Positions 1-11,400 of a stretch of 64,000 nt of DNA are shown piece after piece. The DNA is from Malaya genurostris (taxonomy: Eukaryota > Arthropoda > Insecta > Diptera > Culicidae). The notes under the pieces were generated by a model, which saw only the letters and a program-made list of their open reading frames with translations, was not told the origin of the DNA and searched no databases. The position numbers were made by a program, and so were the translations under genes. Position 1 is the stretch's first letter; every line of letters begins with the position of its first letter. The DNA lies in the NCBI RefSeq assembly GCF_030247185.1, contig NC_080571.1, positions 352,342,254-352,406,253 on the forward strand, given 5' to 3'.

Positions 1-940
1 TTTTGTGTTAAAATAACAACTGCAGTTGACTGCAATAATAATGTTTTATAAAAAACCGTCCATTTTCTAAAGTAACTGTCGTTTATAATGCCCAACTCTG
101 TTAAGCTCAATGCATTGATGTTGCTAAAGCAATAATACTTTGTTGTGTATATCATATAACAGATATTAATTCGGATTGTAGCAAAAATAAAAATTTTTTC
201 TAGACGGCCTACTAAATGAAATGAATACAAACCAAGAATTATTAGTTATGTAGAATATTGAAATATATAACATTAACTCATAGATACACTGCGGTCAATC
301 ACCGAAAATATTACTGGTTTTTAAGTGTCGGTTTTGCATGTTCCCGGGTGGGTGTAAATAGCAAACAAAGGTCAAAATAATAACAAATTTTACAATCATA
401 TATTGGCTTGATGCTTCTGTGTTGTCATTACGATACTTGATATTTTCTTGATGTTTCATCAAGGGATCAAGACATTGTACAATATCTGTTCAACATCAAA
501 ATTAGTTATAATATCTTATTTCGTTATTGAGGAGCTATTTCAATTTCATTAAGTAAATTGATTCAGTAGTTCTATCTTCAAATAAAAAACCATTGAATAA
601 ACTGCATCAGAATCAGAAAAGAGATATACTTAGGATATTACTCTATTTTAAATGCTAGAATATAAAATAATTAACAAATTCATCTTCAATAAATATTTTA
701 CTCTTGGTTTGATATTACAATGGCAGAATTTTTTATTTTGTTACTATTTTCTCATGCAGGCTTTGTTATGATTCTTGATATTTAAACTCTTATTTCAAAC
801 TAAATAATGTTAATTTCTACCATTGAGATGTTTGATTTTAATAACAGAATTTGGTATTGGTTTGCAGATCACTTCTACTCGGATTATATGTACTTCGTGC
901 GACGATTCACTCAACTTAAGCGGTTAAAATTTGCTTGTAC
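1..940. repeat. Old dispersed repeat, copy 1 (partner near 50030-50860)
   Basis: Positions 55-160 align by eye with 50045-50140: both read through a shared block containing 'aagtaactgtc', 'tttataatg', 'aatgcattgatgttgct'. Positions 885-940 align with 50805-50860 (shared 'gtgcgac', 'ttcaact', 'aagcggat/ttaaaat'). The middle is too diverged for me to align confidently. No coding capacity is visible. A third, weaker match to part of it lies near 45575-45625. The nature of the element (LTR remnant, LINE UTR or MITE) is unknown. Confidence 0.5.
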
Positions 941-1026
941 GTGACTAGGTTTGAAAAAATTTATTAAAAAAATACATTATTTAGCCATTTATTGTTGTAT
1001 TTATTGAAGACATTCAAGTTACTCGG

Positions 1027-1240
1027 TACAATGGCAAAATGGCAAAAATTGGGCTTCGAATTGTAGCAGTACCCACCATATTCATCGGAGCTGTTCCCCA
1101 GCGACTATTACCTGTTTGCAGGCCTTAAAAAATGATGCTTCAGAGAGAAAATTCTACTCCAAAGAAGAAGTAACCGCTGAAAAGATAAACCGATAAAGGT
1201 TGTTCTTGAAAGAGGATATGTTGATGAAAAAAGTTGAATT
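1027..1240 (+). pseudogene. Mariner (DD34D) transposase C-terminal relic
   Basis: Translation of the plus strand gives a decayed version of the mariner catalytic end: LGFEL, then PPYSSELFPSDYYLF, then GLKK. It aligns with the LGFELLPHPPYSPDLAPSDFFLF segment of the mariner copies at 27 kb and 55 kb in this window. A stop follows LGFEL and further stops follow GLKK. Only about 70 codons survive. No terminal inverted repeats could be found around it, so it is an old 5'-truncated fragment. The last catalytic aspartate (PSD) is retained in this scrap. Confidence 0.75.
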
Positions 1241-1389
1241 TTGAGCTTGAGCAATCACTCCTGATTGCTACTCCATTACTGATTAGAATTTAGTTGCTGA
1301 AATTGTACAGGACGTTCAGACCTGAGACTGGTAAATCATCTTTCAATGTACATCTCCTGGTAATCCCAGAATTCATTGAACAGTGCCAG

Positions 1390-1611
1390 TGCCGGGCACG
1401 CCCGAACGTGAACCGACTAAGGAATGGGAAGGGATGTTAGTTCAACACTTGCTGTTACTAGAGGCACTTTACAAGTGTCACGGGAGAAGAATATTAGTGT
1501 AAATTTCAGTAACGGTAGTTTTCGTGCGAGACTCAGTATGTTCCGGATTCCAGCTACTTGGATGCCAAGTTCCCGAGTGAACGTTTCAACAATAACCGAT
1601 ACTGACACCCC
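1390..1611. repeat. Dispersed repeat block, matches 12815-12915
   Basis: The stretch from about 1395 to 1480 (gccgggcacgcccgaac, then ggaagggatgttagttc, then gttactagaggca) matches 12820-12905 (gccggccacgtccgaatg, ggaaaggattgttagttcg, gctactaggaacc). It is the start of a longer repeat. Its further parts appear to be at about 1908-1985 and 3740-4256, separated by a SINE, a tRNA-like repeat and a Tc1-like transposon. Confidence 0.55.
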
Positions 1612-1832
1612 GGAAAGTCTTGGCTTGGCATGACATTACATTCCTGTGGTGGAATTTGGCCTTTCTGTTTCAACAGACTTCGCAGTCGATTCTTAGTGTA
1701 CAGAATCATTGCATGACTAGTACTATGGATCCTACTGACACTAAGAATCCTTCCAGGTCGGGGCTCGAACAGACGACAGCTGGCTTGTAAGACCAGCGTC
1801 CTATGCATTGAACCGCCAACCCGGAAAGTCTT
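1612..1832 (-). mobile_element. tRNA-derived SINE (Feilai-like) with target duplication
   Basis: Read on the minus strand from about 1822, the element begins with a tRNA-like head. It has an A-box-like stretch (TTGGCGGTTCAATG), an anticodon-arm-like CTGGT-CTTACAA-GCCAG and a B-box-like TGTTCGAGCCCC. A tRNA-unrelated body follows (GGAAGGATTCTTAGTG through CCAAATTCCACC). Direct repeats ggaaagtctt at 1612-1621 and 1823-1832 flank it and look like the target-site duplication. From memory the body closely resembles the mosquito Feilai SINE; the family name is recognition, not a search. Like all SINEs it would depend on LINE machinery in trans. Confidence 0.8.
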
Positions 1833-2104
1833 CATAGTTTTTATTTGTGAAACTTGGAGGAACATTTTTAACGCTATTGCGGAACGAATAACTTCTTAAA
1901 ACTTTTCTAAATGAAATTGATTGCTACAGTATAAAGGAGTAAATAGGATTCAGACAAAATAGTTGATTCGATCCAAAAAAATTTGAATTTTACAGGTGAC
2001 TTAATCCCTCATACGATATAATTCATAAAGACCTAATTTGTCAAATGACGGAAAATTTTATTTGTAATGAATTAATGTTAGATGAGCTTGAATTTTACAG
2101 GTTT
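1833..2104. other. Non-coding remnant of the interrupted repeat
   Basis: Positions about 1908-1985 (aataggattcagacaaaatagttgattc) match 13245-13315 (aataggatttagacaaaaaagttgattc). The phrase 'ttgaattttacaggt' occurs twice, at about 1983 and 2089. No gene is visible. Confidence 0.45.
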
Positions 2105-2411
2105 CGAGTGTAACTTGCGTTCTGCTAGCAGGTGCGCCTGTATGAATTTAAATGCACCTTTTACCAGCCAAGCAGATGCATGCTTCTGTGGCTCAGTCGA
2201 TTAACAGACGTACTTGCGATCCAATGATTCTCGGTTCAAGTCGCGGCGGTTTATCAGTATTCTTTTTTTTATTTCAAAAAATTTTATGTCATGGAGTTTT
2301 AGACACAATTTTAAATGTTCTTCCACGTGAATTTGCGTGAATTTGCGTGACGCTCCATTTATGTGCATCTAATGAGATGTAAAATCACAGGGATTTTTTT
2401 AAGTGTGTAGT
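2105..2411 (+). mobile_element. tRNA-like SINE family B, copy 1
   Basis: About 300 bp that matches, along its length, the reverse complement of 51898-52205. It holds a tRNA-like promoter: TGGCTCAGTCGA (A-box-like, 2189-2200) and CGGTTCAAGTC (B-box-like, about 2232-2242). The tail contains the conserved gacgctccatttatg, and the element ends near aagtgtgtag. Between head and tail the two copies are diverged but colinear. A short tandem (gtgaatttgc twice) lies at 2326-2348. I do not recognise the family name. Confidence 0.65.
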
Positions 2412-2417
2412 GACATA

Positions 2418-3686
2418 AGGAGTGTATCGAAAAGTAGTTAGCAACATTGATTATTGAATAAAAAAGTGTAAAAAAACGTATGCGTATTTTGACATTAGTT
2501 TTCGATATATTGTAGAAAAATTACATTTTTATGCATTTCACCGATTATATTGAAGAAAATCCTAGTTTCTGTGAAACGTTCGCACTTTGGACTTGACATT
2601 CTTCACTAAATTCTGCACAGTTACTTTTGTGACTTTCCTGGTGGCAGCTGTCCAGTTTTTCTTCAACTCCTGCATGTTTTGGGACACTGTACCTTCCTTC
2701 CGAAAGTGCCGCTTGACAATTGCCCAATACCTTTCAATTGGCCGAAGATCCGGGCAGTTCGGTGGGTTGATGTCCTTTTCCACGAATTGTACATTATTTT
2801 TGACAACAATTTTTTGTAGAACGGAGTTGGCGTAGTGGGCTGAAGCCAAATCCTGCCAGAAGAGAGGAGGAGCCTTATGCTTTCTGTACAGTGGCAGCAT
2901 TCTCTTCTTCAAACATTCTTCCTCGTACACCTCGGCGTTAATTGTGCCCTTCGTGAAGAAAATCGACGACCGCAAACCACAGGTACAAATTGCTTGCCAG
3001 ACCAACACCTTCTGCCCAAACTTTTCCATCGCCACCGTGGTGTCAGCGTCGTCCAGGTCCTGGTACACCGATTTCGTATAATATTGCGGTCCGGGCAGCG
3101 CACGAGAGTCTTTCTTGGCGTAGATTTCGTCGTCGATCAGGATGCATCCGTCTTTATTCTGTAGAATCCGGTTATACAGCTTTCGCGCTCTTGTTTTGGC
3201 CTGAACTTGCTGTGCCAGGGACTTTTTCGGCAGAAGGTACGTTTTCAGGGAGTTCCGAACGTTGATCCGTTGAATCATTCCGATGCTGGTGTTGAACTGC
3301 TTGGCCAAATCCCGCGTCGACGCCGATGGGTTTTTCCTGATGTACTCAACCACTTTTAAGTCCCAGCCGGGCAAATCCTTCATGGAAAGGGTCTTACCGA
3401 ACTTCTCGATAATATTTTTGACACTGGTGTGGTGCACTTTCACCCGTTTTGCAATTTCGTTGTACGTGACACCACTTTCTGAGCACCAAGTGTGCAGAAT
3501 TTTCTTTCGCGTTTCCGGATCAATTCAACTCATCATTGAAACGATAAACCGTACCGAAACCAATCGATTGCGCAGCAGTTATTGACATGTAAATAAACAT
3601 GTCACCGCAAAAAACGCTGCAAAAAATTAATCCATTTCAGAATAATAACTGTTTGAATGTTGCTAACTACTTATCGATTCACTCCT
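2418..3686 (-). mobile_element. Tc1-like transposon 1, near-intact (1269 bp)
   Basis: Terminal inverted repeats start AGGAGTG and run about 31 bp (GTAGTTAGCAACATT at the inner end), with a few mismatches between ends. TA dinucleotides flank both ends (2416-2417 and 3687-3688), the hallmark of Tc1/mariner insertion. Length is typical of the superfamily. One transposase gene fills the element on the minus strand. It lies inside an older repeat whose pieces are at about 1390-2104 and 3700-4256. Confidence 0.93.
2562..3536 (-). pseudogene. Tc1-like DDE transposase, one early stop
   Basis: A cut-and-paste transposase. Reading from ATGATG at 3536, the fourth codon is TGA (3525-3527). Downstream the frame is open for about 320 residues to 2562. 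The N-terminal third carries the paired helix-turn-helix (YNEIAKRVKV and RDLAKQFNTSIGMIQR). The catalytic triad is present: LIDDEIY, then FWQDLASAHY, then RPIERYW. I count 38 residues between the second D and the E, so this is DD38E-like, close to but not identical with the mosquito DD37E type. If an alternative downstream start is used, the protein could still be made without the first residues, but the first helices would be shortened. It is the least damaged transposase in the window. Confidence 0.9.
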
Positions 3687-3699
3687 TATCCATTCGAAA

Positions 3700-4256
3700 C
3701 TTCTATTTAACAGATGAAGTACGTGTATTAAGTATTCTATAGATTATATTAAACAATTTTAAATTTCCAAACAATGGTCAAGACTTCTCTCCCGTCTAAA
3801 TCGTTTATTATTTCCACTCCATTATTACTATTTATCACAAAAAATGGTTTATTTGGTTTCTATTGGTTGGTCTGGGCAGCCGGATACCGAGAAAGTGTTA
3901 TTAATTTATTTTCTTTAAATCTGAAGTGTGATACATAACCTCTCCTACCGATTATCAGGAGTTAGGTAATATTTGTTTTTTCCTACTATTTATTCAACAT
4001 GCCGGTCTATGTTCTCACTGTTGATAATATTGTAATTTCACCGGATTTTAGCATTCGTTGATATCTATAAATTTATATTTCTCTGAAAAAAAGTGGCTAC
4101 TTCCAACTCTTACAACCAAGCAGGATGTGGAAGCAGGAACCCAGTGGATCTTGGATTCTTGGTTAATTTTTTTCCCGCCGGTTTCCATACGGCCTCTAGG
4201 CCGGAGAAAGATAATGGGTACTATCAATCTCCTAGTGGACCCCAACTTCTAATAAT
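3700..4256. repeat. Dispersed repeat, copy of 13310-13925
   Basis: Colinear with 13310-13925: aaacaatggtcaa / aaacaaaggtcaa, tctgggcagccggataccgag / tctgggcagccggctaccgag, and finally a shared block gaagcaggaacccagtgga ... gtactatcaatctc ... agtggacccca. The last block (about 4120-4250) read on the minus strand resembles the 5' leader of the LOA-type LINE copies at 32.4 and 60.5 kb. It is probably the 5' leader of a LINE-like element lying on the minus strand. No coding frame is evident. Confidence 0.6.
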
Positions 4257-6661
4257 ATTGAGTTTTTTTTTTAAATGTGTTTTTCTTAGTTAGGCCCGAG
4301 ACTTCTTGATCCAAATGCTATGAGTAAAAAATTAGTTCAGTACTCAAACTAGTTATCTGTCAGCTCGTACCTATGATGTTTTTCTTACGAAGGCTGCGGT
4401 TTCTCACCAGGTTAGTAATAAAGTCAAAACAATTAATATTTCGACAGCGCCGTTGAACAGTAAAATTATTCACTTTTAGATTGAGGCGAGTGAAGACTAT
4501 AGACATACGCCGCAATCGAAATATTGCGTTGAACATTTTCGAAAATAATACCGGACCACCCGCAGGCATGTCCCTTCGGATTGAAGTTTCCCGCTGATGG
4601 CGGTCGATGTCGGTGACGACACTAGCGATGATACTGCAGACGGGTAACAAAAATGTCTGCTACATACTCACACATCGATGTGCGTTGCCTGTGCTGACTG
4701 CCTATCGAGACAGGCAGGCTCAATAGCATAGAAAGGACACCCACGATATGTCGACAACGTTTCGCGAAGCTCGCGAAAGCTGCTGCTATTTTTTTTTATC
4801 TGTATTCTCGCACTTTAATGGACTAGTTTGCATCGGCATAGGCATTCTGCTGACTCGCCCTTGAACGTGTACGCTGAATCGATTTGACAAAGCGTGGAAT
4901 GGTTCAAATACGGGACCAAAGATTGAATAGGGTTGAAAAACCTTTGTCAATAACTATTTTCCCGCTCCTGTGTACATCCATAGACACTGTATATCACGTA
5001 ACTGTTATCCCTCTTCGCGCATCTGAACTATTATATAATAGGGAAACTGGTGCAACTCAACGTTCACTGATAGTAATGATATTCAGCAACACTTTCTGGA
5101 ATCATTCCTGTTCAGCACCTCCCACGGCTTATGAAGATGACAATGTCTGGATCACGATGTTGCTTTTGGTTAATCGACGTCGGCAATAGAACGGGGGACA
5201 GGTCTTTAAAATTCCATCCAATCCCCTTTTGTGGACCGGAAATCCAACGCACGCAGTGTAGACTCTCCGGCAACAACCACGAAAATCCGAAAGACGAGGA
5301 AAGATTGCTTCAACCCCAAAACAACACAGCGCGAAACGTGAAAGCCCCCAAAAAGTCTAGCTTGAATCAAGCGGTTTGCCATGTGAATAGTGAGAGAAGA
5401 GGAGATTTCCTCAAGACTTGCAATGATGAACAGCGGCTCAGACTGATTCAAGAAAAAAAAAAGTTTCCGATCCAGAAGAACCGATGAATAGTTATTAATA
5501 TCAGCCATTTAGACACACTTCTGTGTATTCAGTAATCGATCGCAATCTGATTAGTCATCATCGGCATCATCATCATCGCCTTCGACGGCGAGCGGTAACT
5601 GGTAGTGTGTAGTCACTTGTGTAGAATTTGATTGAGGGTCCGACTTAGTGAATGACTGATGGCGTTACGCTGAATCTGAATGAGAAGAACGTTCTGGTGC
5701 TGTCGAATGAAGAGCGAATGGCCTAATACTTTGTTATTCCTGATAGATGGTGAAGTTGCTACTTATACAACTGGATTGATGTCGCCGCCGGGAGAAGGCA
5801 ACCCGGCTTTTTCGGCAGGTGCGGTAAGGAAGTTTCCGACTCTTTGAAGTGGGGTTCGATTCGGCCGGCTGGTCGAAACCTCACGCTGAACGAGGAAAGT
5901 TTTTACAATTCACCTCTCCCTCTACTCCTACCTGGGAGGCATGACTAGGACGAAATCGACGATTTGTGGGCACGAAATAGGCTTGATCATATTTTTAATA
6001 ATATTCGGTGCCACGCATCCAACCCACTGCAGTAGCAACAAGTTAATAGGTGTGAAATTTATTTTACAACTCTCGGGCTGTTTCTTCATGGTTGAGATGT
6101 TATGTGATGAGGTGTTACGAGCTGGTAGATAATTTTGTTCATAAGCGTGCTATTGAATTTTGAGCAAGTTGAATATAAAACATCGCGCATCATTAGGTGG
6201 GCTTTTGAAGGCCGGTTCTGGTAAGCAAGTCTGCATGACTTGATCTTGTGAAATCAGATGCTCACACAAACTGGTAGTGTAGATTGAATGAAATTTTTCT
6301 TAGAAAGTCTTCAAGCTCATGCTTCTGAAGTATGCAAATAGAATATAGGTTAATCATTCTTTTTCATTACCTGATGAATGAGTTTTTATGGGTCGACGCG
6401 ATACGTAACAGATGTTTTAATACTAATTATTTCGTGTTTAGTTAAAAAAAATCGCATTTTTTTTTTCAAATATATTGTTTGCTGTTTTCATTTTACATTG
6501 CAAAAATTGAAATTGAGTGTTCAGTCACAAACGATGACTTTTCAACCTTACTGAGAGAGGAAGGACAAAGCAAGATCATTTTCTTTTTTTCATCAAGTTG
6601 GCACTGTATAATATTATTTGTTTCTGACACAGAACTAAAAATTCTTGTTAAAAATAGTATA
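4257..6661. other. Anonymous non-coding region
   Basis: No recognisable gene. About 4680-4790 is richer in GC and has short palindromes (tgcctatcgagacaggca; ttcgcgaagctcgcgaa). Overlapping open frames on both strands around 4880-5510 (up to 118 codons, several running through the same bases) show no motif I know and look like chance. A short CAT/CATCG-rich run lies near 5556-5585. It could be single-copy intergenic sequence. Confidence 0.4.
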
Positions 6662-7398
6662 CACACTCAGATTCGATTACGTTGTTCGGTAATTTTTCTG
6701 ACGAAAACTTTTGGTAATCAATAGAAATTACCGAGATTTCGGTACATGAACTTCATTTTACAACAATTATGCAAATTTTTACCGGACGATCAGTTTTACG
6801 CAAGTTTTCACTACAGAGTTCTGTAAATAGATATACAATTCATACGGTAAATCTGAATAGTCGCCGAGTACGGTAAAAACCATATCGTCCGTATGGTAAA
6901 ATAATCTTCCAATAACCGAACTTCTGTAAATATTGATTGTCGTGAAAACTAACTGTCAAACAGTAAGTCAGAAAGTGTCAATTTTCAGTAAGTGTCTTTT
7001 TATTAACCAAACGAAAAAATATCTTGAAGGGTTCGTCGAATGAAGTGAAGAAAAAGTGCACAAGTTTTTGAAACATTAGAACTACTCAAAGCTTTTTGTT
7101 TACTTATAGGCAGAAAATAATTTCATGTCACTATGTCCACTTGCTGCCAATACATTTTGTTCGAGAGTTATTTATGGTGGACTTGACGAGTTGTGCAATG
7201 CTCCGAAAGGCGCTAATTCCGGTCAACCGGGAAATGAAGTTACATTTTTTATATTTTTTCGTGGATATATAGTGCACCGTGGTCACGACTGGTTCGAAAT
7301 TTCTTCACTCGTTTCTAAGAAAAATACCCAAATCCGAAAAACCTTATTTTATGAAATCCGAAAATCTATTCAAATTCAGAATTTTAACCAAATGTATT

Positions 7399-8293
7399 AG
7401 GTGTACAACTTTGCTTCCGCCGTTTTTTCCAAATTTTAGAGCTTTATTGCGATGTATTATTCAAAGTATTGTCCGTCGCTAGCGACAGCTTTCTCCCGTC
7501 TTTCCGGAAACTTTCGGATCCCAGCTCGAAAAAAGGAGTCCTTTTTTGACGCTATCCATGAAGCAATCCATTTTTCCAACTCTTCGAAGGATTGAAAATG
7601 TTTATCTGCCAGGCCGTGTGCCATCGAACGGAATAGGTGGAAGTCAGAAGAGAAGACATCTGGGGAATACGGCGGGTGGGGCAATACTTCCCATTTCAGC
7701 GTTTCCAGGTACTTTTTGACCACTTTTGCGACGTGAGGCCGAGCATTGTCGTGTTGGAGGATGACTTTGCCATGTCGCTCTTGATACTGTGGCCGCTTTT
7801 TTTTTTTAGCGCGCCACTAAGGCGCATCAGTTGCGTTCGGTAGCGATTTCCTGTAATGGTTTCACCCGGTTTTAAGAGCTCGTAGTAAATTGTTATTCAT
7901 CTTTGAAGGTTTTTTCTCTTCCACCATCATGTTTGTCTTCGACATCGAAATCACCATTTTTAAAACGTTGAAACCACTCCCGGCACGTTCTTTTATTCAG
8001 AGCTGCATCACCGTAAGTTTCTGAAAGCTTTCGATGCGCTTCAGTTGCATTTTTTTTTTTCGAATTGTAACAGATAAGTAAAACTTCCCGCAAATGGCGA
8101 GAATTGGGCACATAAACAGACATTTTCAAGCGTGAATAATACGAAAACAAGAGCAACTGTCACTGAAACGGCGAGGACAATTCGTTAGGCACTGTACACA
8201 CTCACTTTAAAGGCATTATCATCTATGTATTTTAACCAGCCTCAGCCGGTACAGCCTCCTATCGGAAAATGGCGGAAGCAAAGTTGTACACCT
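7399..8293 (-). mobile_element. Mariner with large internal deletion
   Basis: Inverted repeats GGTGTACAACTTTGC... / ...GCAAAGTTGTACACC flank it (left about 7400-7421, right about 8271-8292). The left end follows TA; the right flanking TA has decayed. At about 0.9 kb it is some 400 bp shorter than the two other mariners in this window, because the central part of the transposase is missing. Confidence 0.85.
7457..8156 (-). pseudogene. Mariner DD34D transposase, N and C parts only
   Basis: The N-terminal DNA-binding part (7893-8127 on the minus strand: REVLLICYNSKKKNATEAHR ... CREWFQRFKNGDFDVEDKHDGGR) stops after KTFKDE. It joins directly to a C-terminal part beginning YYELLKPGETITGNRYR, so the segment carrying the first catalytic aspartate is deleted. 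The C part retains ILQHDNARPH and HPPYSPD ... SSDFHLF, the second and third aspartates of a DD34D mariner, and ends VASDGQYFE. A run of about 11 A (around 7797-7807) has shifted the frame. Clearly inactive. Confidence 0.88.
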
Positions 8294-8486
8294 GAAAAAC
8301 AAACACAAAAAAATACCGAACCATTCGTTAGACCCTTTTGGTTTACAGTTTACGGTAGTTGTTCGACAATTCAGCAATAACCGAACTATCGGTAATCAAT
8401 TTAATTACCGAGCTGATTACCGAACGTTCAGTTGTTGAATATTCGGTAAAAAATCACCGAATTCTGCGAAATTTTCTAAGTGTGTA

Positions 8487-11400
8487 AAAAATTACATGTC
8501 TGTATTTTTCAGCTGTATATGAAAATGGTAAAACATCGAAGCACAACGAAATGAAATAGTCTTCAGAACCCAAATTTGATGACACCAAAACTTTTCTTTG
8601 TCTAAACTTTAGGATACTGTAGAAGATTGGTAGTGTTTTTTGCGTTTGATCGTTCACCTGAAAGTTGAAACATATTTTATTTCCTTTTATGGGCTACTCT
8701 GGCCGAGGGGGGTGGTTACAACGCTCCGCACTTTCCATACCAGACGAACTAGGCTATGGTGCCCAAATGAACACTAGTAACGAAGGAGGAAACCGACCTA
8801 TAATTGATAGCTTCCCTCCAGCATGTAACCCAAGCGACAGATTCTTTTACGGTTATCAATTTGCAACGAAAGATACGAATATCTTCTATTGCAAGTTCAC
8901 CAGAGACCCTGTAACCAGTCAATCATTGAGTCGTGCGTCTGTATCGTATTGGTATTTTGTCATCCTACCAACTGCTTCTGTGTCTTAAATGTCATCGTCG
9001 ATGAAACTTTGGAAAATTTCGCATGGTATCCGCTTCGGTCTTGGTCCTGCTTTCCTATATTGTCTTTTATGTCTGAAGCGGTACTTACGATTATTACTTT
9101 AAAATTCCTAAATAGGTGTAGATAAGTTTGGTCTACTAACACTATCCATTCTAATTTACTCTAATTGTTTTTATCTTTGTCGGTGTTCCGTCACGTTGCC
9201 TTCTCCCCATTGCATTGTTTTTTTACTATGCCGGAGAGACCTGTTAATATCTCAAGCTGATAGATTATCAAGAATTACCTAGTATTTACCTTTTTCTTTT
9301 ATCATACTGTAATTACATAAAATACCTATTTTGCTTCATTTTTTGGGACATTCTAGGGTCTTTTTCCTTGGTCTTAAATCTTCGATGATAATCTTTTATT
9401 TCAGCAGGCTCGTTTCTCGTCAAGAAAATAAAATAAAATAATATAAAATAAAATCAGGTGTTAGTGAGCTTGTTAAATTATATTATGTAGAGATGCGCAT
9501 TTAACACTTGGTTGCCCAGGAGAGTCACAATATGTACACAATGGAAGGGTTGTTTGAAATTGCTTAAAATTCTGTGATCAAATGTCATCATAGACACACG
9601 GGGAGGCATGAGATAGGAAATTGTGAGCACTCAGACATCTCACCTTTTGACGACCATTATTTACAACATCATTTGTTTATGCAAAAAGCAAACTACTTTT
9701 CCCCGTCTGTCATTTTTGCAGCACCCAAGATTTTGTTTCATGCAATGGAGATTTTCAGTTCCTATTTTAACATGTGAAAAAATGTTATGTTGATCATTTT
9801 CAAATGAATTCAAATAGAAGACCAAACAGATGCGCAAACCTATCTAACCCATCATCTCAATCAAAAATGATTTAACGAAAAAAAAAGAAAATAAGTTTTC
9901 TTGCATTCTCATATATATAGTTCTTGTAATAGATCCTAATATTCTACAAAATAATTAAAATTATAAGAGTTACCCATTGGCACCTAGACGTTGAAATGAA
10001 ATGTAGATTCATTACTCGGAAAATTTTAAATTAGTTCATGTTCTTAACGATCAACGGGAAAATTTATTTGAAAAATCAGAGCTGAAGGGGAAGAAATAGT
10101 TTTAATGTGAGGGGATAACATCGATCTTAATTCGTTGTGCGAAAACTAAAATTCATATGGAATAAAGCATTACACTTGGTTTAATACCATTTTAAAATGT
10201 TCGGAAATAACTAGTAAAGTATTCAAAATAAATGGTATTCGATCGCTAAACACTCTAGTATTCGAAATATCTAATGTTTTTGTTAAAAAAAATTATCGCT
10301 GGTGAAAAACTAACCCAATCCATTTTTACTTTTGGCGATTTTATATGCTTAATCGTAGCTCTCAATAGAAAGAGTAATAGTAATCACTTTTAAATCGATT
10401 CTACTTTTATTGCAGATATATATTGGTATTATTGAATAAACGGAAAAATCGTGACAAATAACAACTGCCATTTTGAACATTTTTAGAAGATTCTTCCTTT
10501 TCTAGAGTCCATTTTTCATTTGCCGGTGTCGCCACCGGTAACTGAATTTTGCAACAATGTGCCAACAGCAGACTGTGTAAAATTCAATCGTCAAAAATCC
10601 TAAAAAGGATTCAAATAATGAAACTTAGATGGCGCATTAGTAAATTTAGTTCTGCGTTAGATTGTCAATCAGGGTTGCCACATTTACCGATTAATCTGTA
10701 CTTTACAGATTTAAAGATTTCACAGATTTTTGATAGCGTGAATTAAAAGTGGAATTTTGACCGGTACTGTTAGTACGAAGTAAATCCGGATAGTGGTTGG
10801 TTTTATATTTATTTCTAAAAGAGGATGAAACTTACATAAAAGACAATATCAAGCACGGCAAACACTACAAATGGTGCCATCTGCTAATGTAGATTTTTCT
10901 ATGTTATTTTTTTTGCAATTAGTGTAGCGTAATTCCCTACGCTTTCAAAAATTTCTTCTGATAAGATGGAAAGATAATGGCTTCGGTCATAATATAAAGT
11001 GGTAAAAAGAAAGATGGCCAATTACATTATATCTAAACAAAGAGAGTGTAAATAAGTAGAATATGTTTCAACCTTCAGGTGAGTTTTCATTAAATCCCTA
11101 GGCTTTGTATGATGAGCTACAGGGCGCGTAGCCCCGCTTTGCTGGATGGGGGTAGGAGTCAATTTATACTCATTTCATACGCGACAAAGTCGGACCATAT
11201 CGAGATCGATCGTGCGCTTATAAATGTAAAAAGATGAAAATTATTATGTTATCTGGATCGATCACGGAGTGGACAGGACTAATACTGCTTTAAATTGACA
11301 ATAGGTCATTAGGTGGTTTCGAGCATTCTTATGCCTGAAATTGATCACCAATTTGAATTATCTTGATCCAGTTGGGATTAATGTTAATATATAACATTCG

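Larger units (their letters stand above)
6662..8484. mobile_element. Palindromic TA-flanked element split by a mariner
   Basis: The outer ends form an inverted repeat: cacactcag...ttcggtaattttt on the left (6662-6702) and its diverged complement ending ...taagtgtg on the right (about 8440-8484), each bounded by TA (6660-6661, 8485-8486). Both arms are dense in the inverted motifs attaccga / tcggtaat. A mariner relic (about 7399-8293) lies inside; without it the element is about 0.9 kb and non-coding. This is a MITE-like structure; the family is not identified. Confidence 0.55.

Noticed and set aside
5131..5508. Overlapping open frames on both strands (118 and 100 codons)
   Set aside because: No domain, no splice or promoter support, and both strands open over the same bases; likely chance.
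8665..8988. 107-codon open frame, plus strand
   Set aside because: Slightly raised GC, but the start lies in T-rich sequence and no motif or exon boundary is convincing.
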